20,566 bases of DNA from Candidatus Heimdallarchaeota archaeon (GCA_015522385.1 WAMJ01000272.1:1-20566), one strand, 5' to 3'; counted from the stretch's first letter, positions 1 through 7,214 are shown. Numbers and translations are program-made. Notes: generated from the letters alone by a model not told the origin.

Positions 1-143
1 ACGTAGACTGTTGTCGTGGTGGGGTCTCCGTATCTAGCTGGCGTCCCTGCGTACAGCACCCCGCTCCCATCAGTGATGACTGTGTATCCTATGGCGTAGA
101 CAAAGAGCATGATGTACACTGCTGTGACTTTCGAGATCTTCAT
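1..143 (-). CDS. Signal-anchored protein, partial (N-terminus only)
   Basis: The ATG at 143-141 overlaps the TGA stop of the upstream membrane-subunit gene (142-140) in an ATGA arrangement, and a GGGGGT purine run lies just before it, so the genes are almost certainly translationally coupled. About 47 codons are visible before the window edge. The product starts MKISK and then has a hydrophobic stretch of roughly 15 residues (about 6-21), typical of a signal peptide or signal anchor, followed by a Gly/Thr-rich extracytoplasmic segment. As third gene of an ABC ATPase/membrane-subunit operon it may be an accessory or second membrane subunit. The family cannot be named from this fragment. It is too short for the automatic ORF calls but well supported by its context. 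Confidence 0.6.
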   Translation of the reverse strand, partial: MKISKVTAVYIMLFVYAIGYTVITDGSGVLYAGTPARYGDPTTTTVY

Positions 144-1243
144 TTTGTTACCCCCATGTTCATGTATCTTCTAATAGCGAAATAACCTCCGAAGACTATG
201 ATGACCAGACTTACTAATTCTGCCAGACCATAGCGTATTGTTTCCAATGAGGGGATGAACTCCATGCCTACAATCTCAAATAAGGTGAGTATAGCAATCG
301 ATGCTCCGGTCGTGACAACCGAGTCCCTGACAAAGAAGTAGAGGTGGGCAGAGATAATAGTGTTGGAAACTAACAGTAGAACCACCCTCAAGATAGCGAC
401 AAGAATGTTCTCGTCAACGGTGAGTGTCCCGAAAATCACATTGTTGAGTAGGTGGTAGTACAGAATCAGTCCAACACCAATAGAAGCTGTACGCAGAACC
501 ATCAGAGGAACCCTGTACTTCAGAAGACGCATACGACCATCCCCGATTATCCACAGATGCTGTATCTCCTTCTTCCTCAGATTGAAGGTGAACATCGCCA
601 AAATCGGAGCGAGAATGGAGAATGCAAAAACGAACTTCAGGTTTTCCGAGAACATCTCCAATATTTGCAGAGATTCAGTATTGGATACCCCTCCGACAGG
701 TCGAAATCCGTACACGATAAACGATAGAGCGGGAACCGCGATGATTTCAATCAGATCAGATTTCGGTATGTAAGAAAAGACCTTCCACTGCATTGGCAGA
801 GTGATTCGTCTCTCGGTGATGGCACTCACTACCAGAATGGCAGTGGCAACTGTAGATGGGTACAGCAAAGATCCCCACATCTTCAGTACGTCTATCCTGA
901 AAGTGAGATCCATCAGGAAATAGACAGCTGGGTTCTCAATATCTTCTGGTAGATTAAATTCGATCTTCACGGTGACCAGACCTGGCTCTTCGAGGGTTAT
1001 TTTGATTTTCTGTATACCTGCTAGATCCCCTGCTCTTGTGACTGTCTCGTTTAGGAGGGATTTTGTGTCCGAATATCTCAGGATCTCGATGCTGTACGAG
1101 AGATTCGAGTAGATCTCTCCCACGACATAAGATCCTGAATAGACCGCAGTTGTCTCCATAATTACTGGGGAAAAGTCGGTACCCATTTCCTCTTGTATAA
1201 CCACATTCTCGCTTGTAGAGACCACCAAGGCCCACAGGGTCAT
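140..1243 (-). CDS. ABC exporter membrane subunit with extracytoplasmic N-terminal domain
   Basis: Predicted polytopic membrane partner of the ABC ATPase encoded directly upstream. From the ATG, about 120 residues are beta-rich and look extracytoplasmic. Some seven hydrophobic segments follow (roughly 123-142, 162-178, 200-218, 246-266, 280-302, 310-330 and 345-360), and the C-terminus is short and basic. The stop overlaps the start of the next gene. The start is uncertain: the ATG at 1243 has no nearby ribosome binding site. In the same frame the sequence runs upstream to 1285, where an ATT codon sits 6 nt after GGAGGAG (1298-1292) and overlaps the ATPase stop by one base. Those 14 extra codons add basic and hydrophobic residues and would complete a signal anchor. 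The layout resembles ABC-2 type exporters, but no signature motif allows a firm family call; the substrate is unknown. Confidence 0.75.
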   Translation of the reverse strand: MTLWALVVSTSENVVIQEEMGTDFSPVIMETTAVYSGSYVVGEIYSNLSYSIEILRYSDTKSLLNETVTRAGDLAGIQKIKITLEEPGLVTVKIEFNLPEDIENPAVYFLMDLTFRIDVLKMWGSLLYPSTVATAILVVSAITERRITLPMQWKVFSYIPKSDLIEIIAVPALSFIVYGFRPVGGVSNTESLQILEMFSENLKFVFAFSILAPILAMFTFNLRKKEIQHLWIIGDGRMRLLKYRVPLMVLRTASIGVGLILYYHLLNNVIFGTLTVDENILVAILRVVLLLVSNTIISAHLYFFVRDSVVTTGASIAILTLFEIVGMEFIPSLETIRYGLAELVSLVIIVFGGYFAIRRYMNMGVTK

Positions 1244-1280
1244 AGTGAGGAGAAAACTTGTGGAGAGTCTCCCCAGTAAA

Positions 1281-2186
1281 TTAATGGATCTCTCCTCCTG
1301 TCTGATTCACGAAGATCTGCTCTAGGGTACTTCGTGTAGGTGATACGGTGTGCCCTCCAATAACCGGTTCGATCTCTCTTAGCTTCTTGGTAGTCGCCGA
1401 GAATTCGAGCGTGGTGCCCTTGGTGGTGATGTTCTTCACATGCAGTGACTCTAGTTGCCCAACCAAGTCAGTAATCTCCGTCTGGGACTTGCAGCGTAGT
1501 CGGTACACCCTACTGATGTCGAAGCTCAGCAACTCCTCCATAGATGATTGAAGAACTAGTCTTCCCTCATGGATCATCACAACCGTGTCACAGATCTTCT
1601 CCAGATCGTGCAGGATGTGGCTGAGAATAATAATCCTTAGACCCTTTTCCCAGGCCAGATCATGGAGGTACTCAAGGATGTCTGCTCTTGCCCTTACGTC
1701 TAGGTTAGCGGTTGGCTCGTCAAGGAAGATGTACCTTGGGTACCCGATAATTGCCTGAGCTATTCTGAACTTCTGTTTCATTCCGGCTGACAGTTTCTGG
1801 AAGTTCTTGTCCTTGTACTCCGTGAGATCGAATCGATCGAGAAGGGCATTGCCCTCCTTCTCTGCATCAGTTCTGGACAGTCCACGCACCTGGGCCACGA
1901 AGACAAGGTAGTCGTGGAGGCTGATCCAACCCGGAAACTCCGAGTCCTCGAAGGATGCCCCTACCATTTTGAGGAATGATCTCCGATCTTTTTCAATGTC
2001 CGTACCATCGACCGAAATCGTGCCTCTAGAAGGGATCAAAAGACCAAGTATTATGTTAACAAGAGTAGTTTTACCGGCACCATTCTGCCCGATCATCCCT
2101 ATTACTGTTCCATCTACAGAGAGGTTAAAATCAACATACACTGCTTTTTTCCCATAGCTGAAAGAGAGTGACTTGATGTTAATCAT
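1281..2186 (-). CDS. ABC transporter ATP-binding protein
   Basis: Cytoplasmic ATPase that would power the membrane subunit encoded immediately downstream. The hallmarks are all visible: Walker A GQNGAGKTT near residues 33-41, an LSAGMKQK signature loop, Walker B YIFLDEP followed by the D-loop NLD, and the switch histidine in ILSH. At 301 residues it has the usual length for an ABC-2/drug-exporter type ATPase (CcmA-like), with about 80 C-terminal residues of the kind found in that group. It starts at the ATG at 2186. A TATA-like TTTATTAGG is centred about 30 nt upstream, and the gene is divergent from the secreted-protein gene at 2256. The stop overlaps a candidate ATT start of the membrane subunit. 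Substrate cannot be inferred. Confidence 0.93.
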   Translation of the reverse strand: MINIKSLSFSYGKKAVYVDFNLSVDGTVIGMIGQNGAGKTTLVNIILGLLIPSRGTISVDGTDIEKDRRSFLKMVGASFEDSEFPGWISLHDYLVFVAQVRGLSRTDAEKEGNALLDRFDLTEYKDKNFQKLSAGMKQKFRIAQAIIGYPRYIFLDEPTANLDVRARADILEYLHDLAWEKGLRIIILSHILHDLEKICDTVVMIHEGRLVLQSSMEELLSFDISRVYRLRCKSQTEITDLVGQLESLHVKNITTKGTTLEFSATTKKLREIEPVIGGHTVSPTRSTLEQIFVNQTGGEIH

Positions 2187-2210
2187 TTACATATTTTTCA
2201 CATTTTCCGA

Positions 2211-2236
2211 TCCTAATAAACGTTAAGTTTATTTAA
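2211..2236. promoter_or_regulatory. Divergent TATA boxes between ABC operon and secreted-protein gene
   Basis: The 69-base gap between the starts at 2186 (minus) and 2256 (plus) is strongly A+T-rich. On the minus strand TTTATTAGG (2220-2212) is centred about 30 nt before the ATPase ATG. On the plus strand AGTTTATTTAA (2226-2236) is centred about 25 nt before the ATG at 2256. Both spacings fit leaderless or near-leaderless archaeal transcripts, and neither gene has a Shine-Dalgarno sequence. This is inference from position and composition. Confidence 0.45.
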
Positions 2237-2255
2237 TCAAAATAAAAACTAATCA

Positions 2256-2948
2256 ATGGTAAAGAGGAATTTTGCTAATACGATCAAGACAGGTATCGCC
2301 CTATTCATGCTATTGGTGATACTGACACCTAACATTAATGTTAGTGGGAATTCATATTGGGTAGTAGTCAAATCGGATTCGTTCAGAACCTCACAATTTG
2401 AGAATTTCCAAGCAAGTTCGAGAGATACACGTTCATCAGTGCAATACGAGCGAGATCAGACGAAGATGAAACTCAGGGCCGAAGCCAACTCATTTTTTTC
2501 GACTCCTGGATGGGCATATGTGATTGCAAATTGGGATACCTCGCGATCAGGGGTCAGCGGACGATATTATGCTAATTCTGGGGAGAGTTATCGGGCAATT
2601 ATTAATTTCGATGCAGCAGGGCAGAATACAGGATCATACAGTTACCTCAGAGTCACCGCAATACTTAGGGCGAGTACGGGTCAAGTGATTGGTAGTGCAC
2701 AACTTACGCTAGATGCAGATAATTACAAGGGCTCATATTACATGCTCACATCCTCAGCGTACCTGAATTCACCAGCTTACCTTTATTTGGATTTAGAGGT
2801 AAAGGCTTACACGTATACTCCTTCATATGGTCCTTATGCAACCAGTAATGTGATGTTCAATTCAAAATATCCAGGAGTTCCTGGAGAACCTGAGTACCAA
2901 ATTACTTTGAATACTTTTCAAATTTCACAGGAATATGATCTCAGTTAG
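2256..2948 (+). CDS. Small secreted protein of unknown function
   Basis: A 230-residue product with a clear signal peptide: basic N-terminus (MVKRN), hydrophobic core at about 12-25, and polar residues after about position 30. The mature part is rich in Ser, Tyr, Thr and Ala in alternating beta-strand-like patterns, has no cysteines and no second membrane span, so it is probably an exported beta-sandwich protein. I recognise no family. The gene is noticeably more A+T-rich than its neighbours, with many A/T-ending codons, which may mean recent acquisition or relaxed selection. It is divergent from the ABC exporter operon and convergent with the aldo/keto reductase gene. The start is the only ATG at the right distance from the TATA-like box at 2226-2236. 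Confidence 0.75.
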   Translation: MVKRNFANTIKTGIALFMLLVILTPNINVSGNSYWVVVKSDSFRTSQFENFQASSRDTRSSVQYERDQTKMKLRAEANSFFSTPGWAYVIANWDTSRSGVSGRYYANSGESYRAIINFDAAGQNTGSYSYLRVTAILRASTGQVIGSAQLTLDADNYKGSYYMLTSSAYLNSPAYLYLDLEVKAYTYTPSYGPYATSNVMFNSKYPGVPGEPEYQITLNTFQISQEYDLS

Positions 2949-2996
2949 GATATAGGTTAGAAAGTGGAATTAAATCAATTTGTACTATATCTCTTA

Positions 2997-3986
2997 TTAT
3001 ACCCTGTCCATCAGCTGAGGGGCGTATGGCGGTGGGAAGTCAGGCTTGTTGCCGAGAATATCCTCCACCTTTTCGAGGATGTCCTGTGGGATGGTCTTAC
3101 CGCTGGCCACGATGTTGTCAAGGATCTGCTCGGGTCGGCTAGCTCCCGTGATGACCGAGGAGATCTCTGGTCTTCGGAGGATCCAAGCCAGTGCGAACTG
3201 CGACATGCTCAGGTCGAGCGATGCCGCGATCTCCGTCAACTTCCTCACCTTGTCCACGGTGTCCTCGTTCAGCCACCGCTTCAGGACCTCCGAACGGGTG
3301 GCACGTGAGTCCTCGGGTATGCCGTCGTTGTACTTGCCAGTGAGCAGTCCCTGCTGCAGGGGGCTCCAGGGGGTGATGCCTATGCCGTGGAATCGTGCAG
3401 TGTCCATGATCTCCAGCTCGATGGTACGGTCGAGCATGTTGTACCTCGGCTGCTCAACTGCAGGAGGCGTTGCTCCCATCTCCTTGACCACACCCATCAC
3501 CCTCTCGAGCTGTGCTGCGGTCCACACGGAGGTTCCCCAGTACCTGATTCTTCCGTCCCTCACGAGGTCGTCCATGGCAGCCACGGTCTCCTCCAGCGGC
3601 GTCTTCTGGTCGAACCTGTGGCAGTAATAGATGTCGATGTAATCCTGCTGCAGCCTCTCAAGGGTACCCTCGATGGAGTCCATGATGTGCTTGCGGGACA
3701 GCCCGTAGTCCTGTATGTTGTCGCTGACGGGCCAGAAGACTTTGGAGGAGAGCACGAGGTGCCGTCTCTCGTAGGTGTCTCCCTGCAGTGCAAGGCCGAG
3801 GACCCTCTCCGCGTTCCCACGTGAGTAGACGTCCGCGTTGTCGATGAAGTTTATCCCGTTCTCCAGTGCGGTGTGAATGCACTTGATCGAATTCTGCTCC
3901 TCGACTGATCCTCCGTATGTCAACCATGCTCCGAGAGAGATCTCGGAGACTCTTATTCCGTACTTACCAAGTCGTCGGTATTCCAT
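2997..3986 (-). CDS. Aldo/keto reductase (Kv-beta-like)
   Basis: NAD(P)H-dependent cytosolic oxidoreductase of the aldo/keto reductase superfamily (TIM barrel). Using the ATG at 3986, the catalytic tetrad is visible as D49 and Y54 (in FIDNADVY), K82 (SSKVFW) and H123 (YYCHRFD). Other family marks are the RRLGKYGIRVSEISLG start, a GLSRKHI segment, the NMLDR strand, TPWSPLQQGLLTGKY before the cofactor loop, and a C-terminal TGASRPEQ cofactor-binding stretch. The pattern resembles the voltage-gated potassium channel beta-subunit group. An in-frame ATG at 4004 adds six residues but is less likely, because a TATA-like CTTTAT (4016-4011) is centred 27 nt before 3986. The substrate cannot be read from the sequence. 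A second, divergent family member lies at 8807-9790. Confidence 0.93.
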   Translation of the reverse strand: MEYRRLGKYGIRVSEISLGAWLTYGGSVEEQNSIKCIHTALENGINFIDNADVYSRGNAERVLGLALQGDTYERRHLVLSSKVFWPVSDNIQDYGLSRKHIMDSIEGTLERLQQDYIDIYYCHRFDQKTPLEETVAAMDDLVRDGRIRYWGTSVWTAAQLERVMGVVKEMGATPPAVEQPRYNMLDRTIELEIMDTARFHGIGITPWSPLQQGLLTGKYNDGIPEDSRATRSEVLKRWLNEDTVDKVRKLTEIAASLDLSMSQFALAWILRRPEISSVITGASRPEQILDNIVASGKTIPQDILEKVEDILGNKPDFPPPYAPQLMDRV

Positions 3987-4010
3987 GTCTCTGCGACTCT
4001 GCACCGACTG

Positions 4011-4017
4011 ATAAAGT
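4011..4017 (-). promoter_or_regulatory. TATA-like box for aldo/keto reductase 1
   Basis: CTTTAT on the minus strand, centred 27 nt before the ATG at 3986. It lies in the 42-base gap between this start and the stop of the LRR gene. It supports independent, leaderless transcription and the shorter start. Confidence 0.4.
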
Positions 4018-4028
4018 CACGCTTTATC

Positions 4029-4937
4029 CTAGATCCGTGCCAGCATTTCCTTCAGTCTGGGTCCCGAGAACTTGCGGGATAGACCGTCAGGGAGTGGGTT
4101 CTTTGAGAGTTTGACATACCCCAAGTTCCCGAGCTTCTTAATGGACGAGGGGAGCTTGCCCAGTCTGTTGCCGTTTAGCATGAGGGTAGTGAGGTTGGTG
4201 AGCGGTTCGAAGATGTCGTCGGGGAGCTCTTCGATCTGGTTGTTGTCAAGGGCGAGGAGTTGTAGCTTGCCGAGTTTGTCGAATATTCCATGGGGTAGGG
4301 TGGTCAGGCTGTTCTCGTAGATATAAAGCTCCTTGAGTTCCACGAGGTCGGAGAAGAGTCCCGGTGGAAGTTTGCAGAGCTTGTTGCTCCTCAGTGACAG
4401 GGATTTAAGGCTTACAAGGCCACTGAATGAGTCTGGTGCGAGCTCTTCGATCTGGTTGTTGTTGAAGTAGAGGATCTCGAGCTTCCCAAGACCCGATACA
4501 TCAGGAAGTACGGATATACCGTTCCTGTTGATTTGCAGGTCTTTCAGGTTCTTCAGCTTGGAGAAGACCTTCACAGGGAACTCCGAGATCTTAGTATTAA
4601 AGAGGTGGAGCACTTCAAGGTTCTCCAGCGGGTCGAAAATTCCCTCTGGGAGGCTCCTCAAACCTGTGTGATGGAGATGGAGCTCACGGAGCTCGTGCAT
4701 CCCCTCGAACAAACCCTGTGGTAATTCGGTGAGGGGATTGTCGCACAGGAAGAGCTTACGTACCCTGCTCAGCTCCTCAAATGCATCCGTGGTCACGTTC
4801 TTGATCCCAATCGAGGAGAGGTTGAGTGAGATGATCTCTCCGTCCTCCACCTCCGAGTCTCTTCGGTATGCGATGTGCTCGATTTGTTCTGCTACTCCTA
4901 GCTTCTTGGATAACCTGAGAAATGCATCAACAACCAT
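4029..4937 (-). CDS. Cytosolic leucine-rich-repeat protein
   Basis: About 300 residues consisting almost entirely of leucine-rich repeats of roughly 23-24 residues with the pattern LxxLxLxxNxLxxLPxGxF; nine to ten repeats lie between about residues 40 and 285. The N-terminal 35 residues form a helical cap and the last 15-20 residues a basic tail. There is no signal peptide or membrane segment, so it should act in the cytosol as a protein-binding solenoid. The repeat type (LPxGIFDxLxxL) resembles that of many eukaryotic and bacterial LRR proteins. The start is either the ATG at 4937 or a TTG two codons upstream (4943); a TATA-like TTTTTATT is centred about 29 nt before the ATG. The partner is unknown. 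A Ras-like GTPase is encoded about 1.2 kb away, which is suggestive but not evidence of interaction. Confidence 0.9.
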   Translation of the reverse strand: MVVDAFLRLSKKLGVAEQIEHIAYRRDSEVEDGEIISLNLSSIGIKNVTTDAFEELSRVRKLFLCDNPLTELPQGLFEGMHELRELHLHHTGLRSLPEGIFDPLENLEVLHLFNTKISEFPVKVFSKLKNLKDLQINRNGISVLPDVSGLGKLEILYFNNNQIEELAPDSFSGLVSLKSLSLRSNKLCKLPPGLFSDLVELKELYIYENSLTTLPHGIFDKLGKLQLLALDNNQIEELPDDIFEPLTNLTTLMLNGNRLGKLPSSIKKLGNLGYVKLSKNPLPDGLSRKFSGPRLKEMLARI

Positions 4938-4962
4938 TGCCAAGTACCGAATAATTTTTTGG

Positions 4963-4971
4963 AATAAAAAG
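4963..4971 (-). promoter_or_regulatory. TATA-like box for LRR gene
   Basis: CTTTTTATT on the minus strand (4971-4963), centred 29 nt before the ATG at 4937 and 23 nt before the alternative TTG at 4943. It lies just before the methyltransferase stop codon, so the LRR gene probably has its own promoter. Confidence 0.4.
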
Positions 4972-4979
4972 CTTCCATA

Positions 4980-5624
4980 TCAATTTTGACCTGACTGCTT
5001 CTTGAACACGAGAGTCACCCACGGACCCTTGGTGGTTCTCTTCTTGAGGTCAAAACCCCTGTCCTGCATCTGGGCGATGACCTCGCTCTCTTTGTGGATG
5101 TAGGGTCGGAAACCCTTGGAGAAGAGCTCCTTGATGCCGATGATGAGGTTGACGAGTAACCTGAGCGGTGCGAATGACCTGGGAATGGTGATGACGACCA
5201 AAGATGGATCTGCCATGAGTGCTCGCTCGATCATCCCCTCCCTGTCGGGGTGGCAGCAGAGTACTCTGTGGAGGGAGACTGCGTCCGAGACGGGCACCTC
5301 CACTTCGAGGAACGATCCTTTGACCACCCTTACCCTGTCCTCGAGAGAGTTTTCCTTCACCCTGCGTTCTGCCTCCTTGCACATCTCCTCTGAGAGGTCG
5401 ATCGCAGTTCCCTCTTTGACTCCACCTTCGATCATCTTCAGCAAGACAGTAGCAGGTCCAGCTCCCACGTCGATCACCGACCTCGAGTCGTTATCGAGTA
5501 CGGCGTCCACGTGCAACTTAGCTGAAGCGGGTATCCCCTTGTCGTCATGCCTCTCTCCCCACCCTGAGGCCTCCTTACTGAAGAACCTCCCGATGGCCTC
5601 TTCTCGTTTCTTTAACTGATCCAT
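4980..5624 (-). CDS. Class I SAM-dependent methyltransferase
   Basis: A Rossmann-fold methyltransferase of 214 residues. Motif I is VIDVGAGPA (about residues 50-58), motif II is AIDLSEEM, and the post-motif aspartate and VSLHRVLCCHPD segment are in the expected places. It would transfer a methyl group from SAM to an unidentified substrate in the cytosol. A short hydrophobic stretch near LLVNLIIG is consistent with a hydrophobic substrate or membrane contact. The ATG at 5624 is preceded by GAGAGG with suitable spacing. An in-frame GTG at 5684 would add 20 residues and lies about 28 nt from the TATA-like element at 5707-5720, so a leaderless longer form is possible. The N-terminal KKREEAIGRFFSKEASGW segment resembles the start of many small methyltransferases, which favours the shorter form. 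Confidence 0.87.
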   Translation of the reverse strand: MDQLKKREEAIGRFFSKEASGWGERHDDKGIPASAKLHVDAVLDNDSRSVIDVGAGPATVLLKMIEGGVKEGTAIDLSEEMCKEAERRVKENSLEDRVRVVKGSFLEVEVPVSDAVSLHRVLCCHPDREGMIERALMADPSLVVITIPRSFAPLRLLVNLIIGIKELFSKGFRPYIHKESEVIAQMQDRGFDLKKRTTKGPWVTLVFKKQSGQN

Positions 5625-5706
5625 AACCTCTCTCGGATTTGATTGTATTTGAAGATTAGCTCCTACGGGACGGAGTGGGAACACCGAAAGTATTCTGACT
5701 TCAGGA

Positions 5707-5720
5707 GTTTATATATGATC
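5707..5720. promoter_or_regulatory. Near-palindromic, possibly bidirectional TATA element
   Basis: GTTTATATATGATC reads as a TATA-like box on both strands. On the minus strand it is about 28 nt before the alternative GTG of the methyltransferase (5684), or gives a roughly 60-nt leader with a Shine-Dalgarno for the ATG at 5624. On the plus strand it is about 25 nt before an ATG at 5737 and upstream of the zinc-ribbon gene at 5800. It is the only strong TATA candidate in this divergent gap. Confidence 0.45.
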
Positions 5721-5799
5721 TTCTCTAATAGCTGTCATGACGTGGGTGGCAGGGAGTGCTTGGCGAAAGTATTCCCCCACCTGAGGAGATCAATAGAAA

Positions 5800-6018
5800 A
5801 TGAAAAGAAAGGACATAACAACGACCGAGGAGAGCATTAAGGAGCTTGAGGAGCTCTTCGAATTTGCGCTCACTCTCTTCGAGCAGAGCCAGACAACCGA
5901 GGTCACCATTGGTGGCTACGTAGAGATCGACACACCCTGCGAGTGTGGGTGTACCTTCATCGCAGAGGTCTACTCCGAGGGAGTATTCCGATGCCTCGAA
6001 TGTGGAATTAAGAGATGA
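5800..6018 (+). CDS. Small zinc-ribbon protein
   Basis: A 72-residue acidic protein. An N-terminal helix (about residues 8-30, EESIKELEELFEFALTLF) is followed by a compact metal-binding module: C47, C49 and C51 in CECGC, then C65 and C68 in CLEC. Two cysteine clusters about 14 residues apart suggest a zinc ribbon. A GGAG sequence lies about 10 nt before the ATG. The gene is convergent with the Ras-like GTPase gene and divergent from the methyltransferase. An overlapping minus-strand ORF (6054-5725) lacks these features, so this strand is preferred. Function is unknown; such ribbons often bind nucleic acid or partner proteins. Confidence 0.6.
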   Translation: MKRKDITTTEESIKELEELFEFALTLFEQSQTTEVTIGGYVEIDTPCECGCTFIAEVYSEGVFRCLECGIKR

Positions 6019-6026
6019 GATGTTTT

Positions 6027-6074
6027 TCATGAGGTGTGGGAGTTTTGTGTTCATGATGTGCTCCCACCTCGTGA
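6027..6074. terminator. Inverted repeat between convergent genes
   Basis: TCATGAGGTGTGGGAG (6027-6042) and CTCCCACCTCGTGA (6061-6074) form a stem of about 14 pairs with one mismatch and one bulged base, around an 18-base loop containing TTTTGTG. It lies between the 3' ends of the zinc-ribbon and GTPase genes, the right place for a bidirectional terminator or 3'-end RNA structure. Archaeal termination is normally driven by T-runs, so the hairpin itself may act in processing or stability instead. Confidence 0.4.
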
Positions 6075-6099
6075 GAACAATCCCTGTGGACTATGAATT

Positions 6100-7194
6100 T
6101 CAGACATTGTACTCCAAGCGGTAAGTAATTGTGTTCCTCGTTTGTTCGAGGAGCTTTGATATCTCAACTCTAGCGCTCTTGTAGCGGATCATCGGGTTGA
6201 AGTCGGTGGCGTTGAAGTCAGCACGGTACGTGTTCACAAGTCTCTGTACTTGGTCAAAAAGCAGTGACAGCTGCTCAGAGAGGTAGTTCTCCTCCTCCTT
6301 GGAGATCACTCGGGTCATTTTCACCACCAGTGTGATGTAGGAGAACTCGTTATCCTGCTTCGCCTTGTCCTCGTTGAGCACTCGGGTGATTGTGTAGGCC
6401 ACACCTCCGATAGACTTCCACGGGGTAATGGAGAAAAAGTTGTTGTGGATCATCGAGGTCTTGAAATCGAAGAGCTTAGCCAAGTCGTTGATGTCCTTCA
6501 TCTTGCCGTTGACGATCACATCATCGTCCTTGAATGGTGAGGACGAGACGATGCGCGCCCGGGATGAATTGGAGTGTGTGACGAAGAGGATTTCCTCGAT
6601 GAACTCCTCGACCTCTGTTTCCTCCACTATCTGTGAGTCCACCCACTCAAGGAGGCTGCACCCGAGTTCTTCGAATATCTCTTTCACACCCTCTCCACTG
6701 AGAGCACTTGTGAGTCCGTGAATAATTTTAAACTTGTCCTCATATTTGAATCTCATTTGTTCCACGAAGTTGGCCAGCTCTTTCCTCTTCTCCTCCAGTT
6801 CCTCTGGAGGGATGAGATCGGATTTGTTTCCCACGACTGCGATAACCGAGTCGTAGTGTGGATTCACTTCCATGACCTTCCTCAGCCAGACGTTGACGTT
6901 AATGAGAGACGGGGGTACTGTGAGATCGTAGACGATTATCGTCCCCAAGGTGTTCATGAAGTACTGTGGATGGATCTTCTCGTACGCACCTGACCCTGCG
7001 AGATCCCAGATAGAGTAGCGGATAGACGCGTCGTTGACATTGACATTCGTGTAGGAGAAGTCTGCACCCATGGTCGCGATGTAGTTCCGTTTGAAAGACT
7101 TCCCCATGAATCTTCTCCTCAGGCTCGTCTTCCCAACTCTCTCGTCTCCTACAAGAATGATTTTGAAGATGAAGTCCCTTTCGACGAAGGCCAT
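6100..7194 (-). CDS. Ras/Rab-like small GTPase with long C-terminal extension
   Basis: Residues 8-170 form a Ras-superfamily G domain: G1 GDERVGKTS (16-24), switch I YIATMGADF (38-46, Rab-like), G3 WDLAG (63-67), G4 NKSD (123-126) and G5 TSAL (162-165). The residue after the G3 glycine, usually the catalytic glutamine, is Ser68, so intrinsic GTP hydrolysis may be slow or differently catalysed. Residues 170-364 are an extension with alternating strands and a long helix near the end; I do not recognise the fold. There is no C-terminal cysteine or prenylation motif. The usual length of a small GTPase is about 180-200 residues, so this is nearly double. The start is set at the ATG at 7194 because a BRE/TATA-like AAAAAACCTTAAAGAG is centred about 26 nt upstream; an ATG at 7209 is possible. 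Expansion of such GTPases is characteristic of Asgard archaea. Confidence 0.93.
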   Translation of the reverse strand: MAFVERDFIFKIILVGDERVGKTSLRRRFMGKSFKRNYIATMGADFSYTNVNVNDASIRYSIWDLAGSGAYEKIHPQYFMNTLGTIIVYDLTVPPSLINVNVWLRKVMEVNPHYDSVIAVVGNKSDLIPPEELEEKRKELANFVEQMRFKYEDKFKIIHGLTSALSGEGVKEIFEELGCSLLEWVDSQIVEETEVEEFIEEILFVTHSNSSRARIVSSSPFKDDDVIVNGKMKDINDLAKLFDFKTSMIHNNFFSITPWKSIGGVAYTITRVLNEDKAKQDNEFSYITLVVKMTRVISKEEENYLSEQLSLLFDQVQRLVNTYRADFNATDFNPMIRYKSARVEISKLLEQTRNTITYRLEYNV

Positions 7195-7214
7195 ACGAAA
7201 AGAAATCATACCTT

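Noticed and set aside
5725..6054. A 109-codon minus-strand frame over the zinc-ribbon gene
   Set aside because: No domain or placed ribosome site. The plus-strand frame has two cysteine pairs, an acidic helix and a GGAG site.
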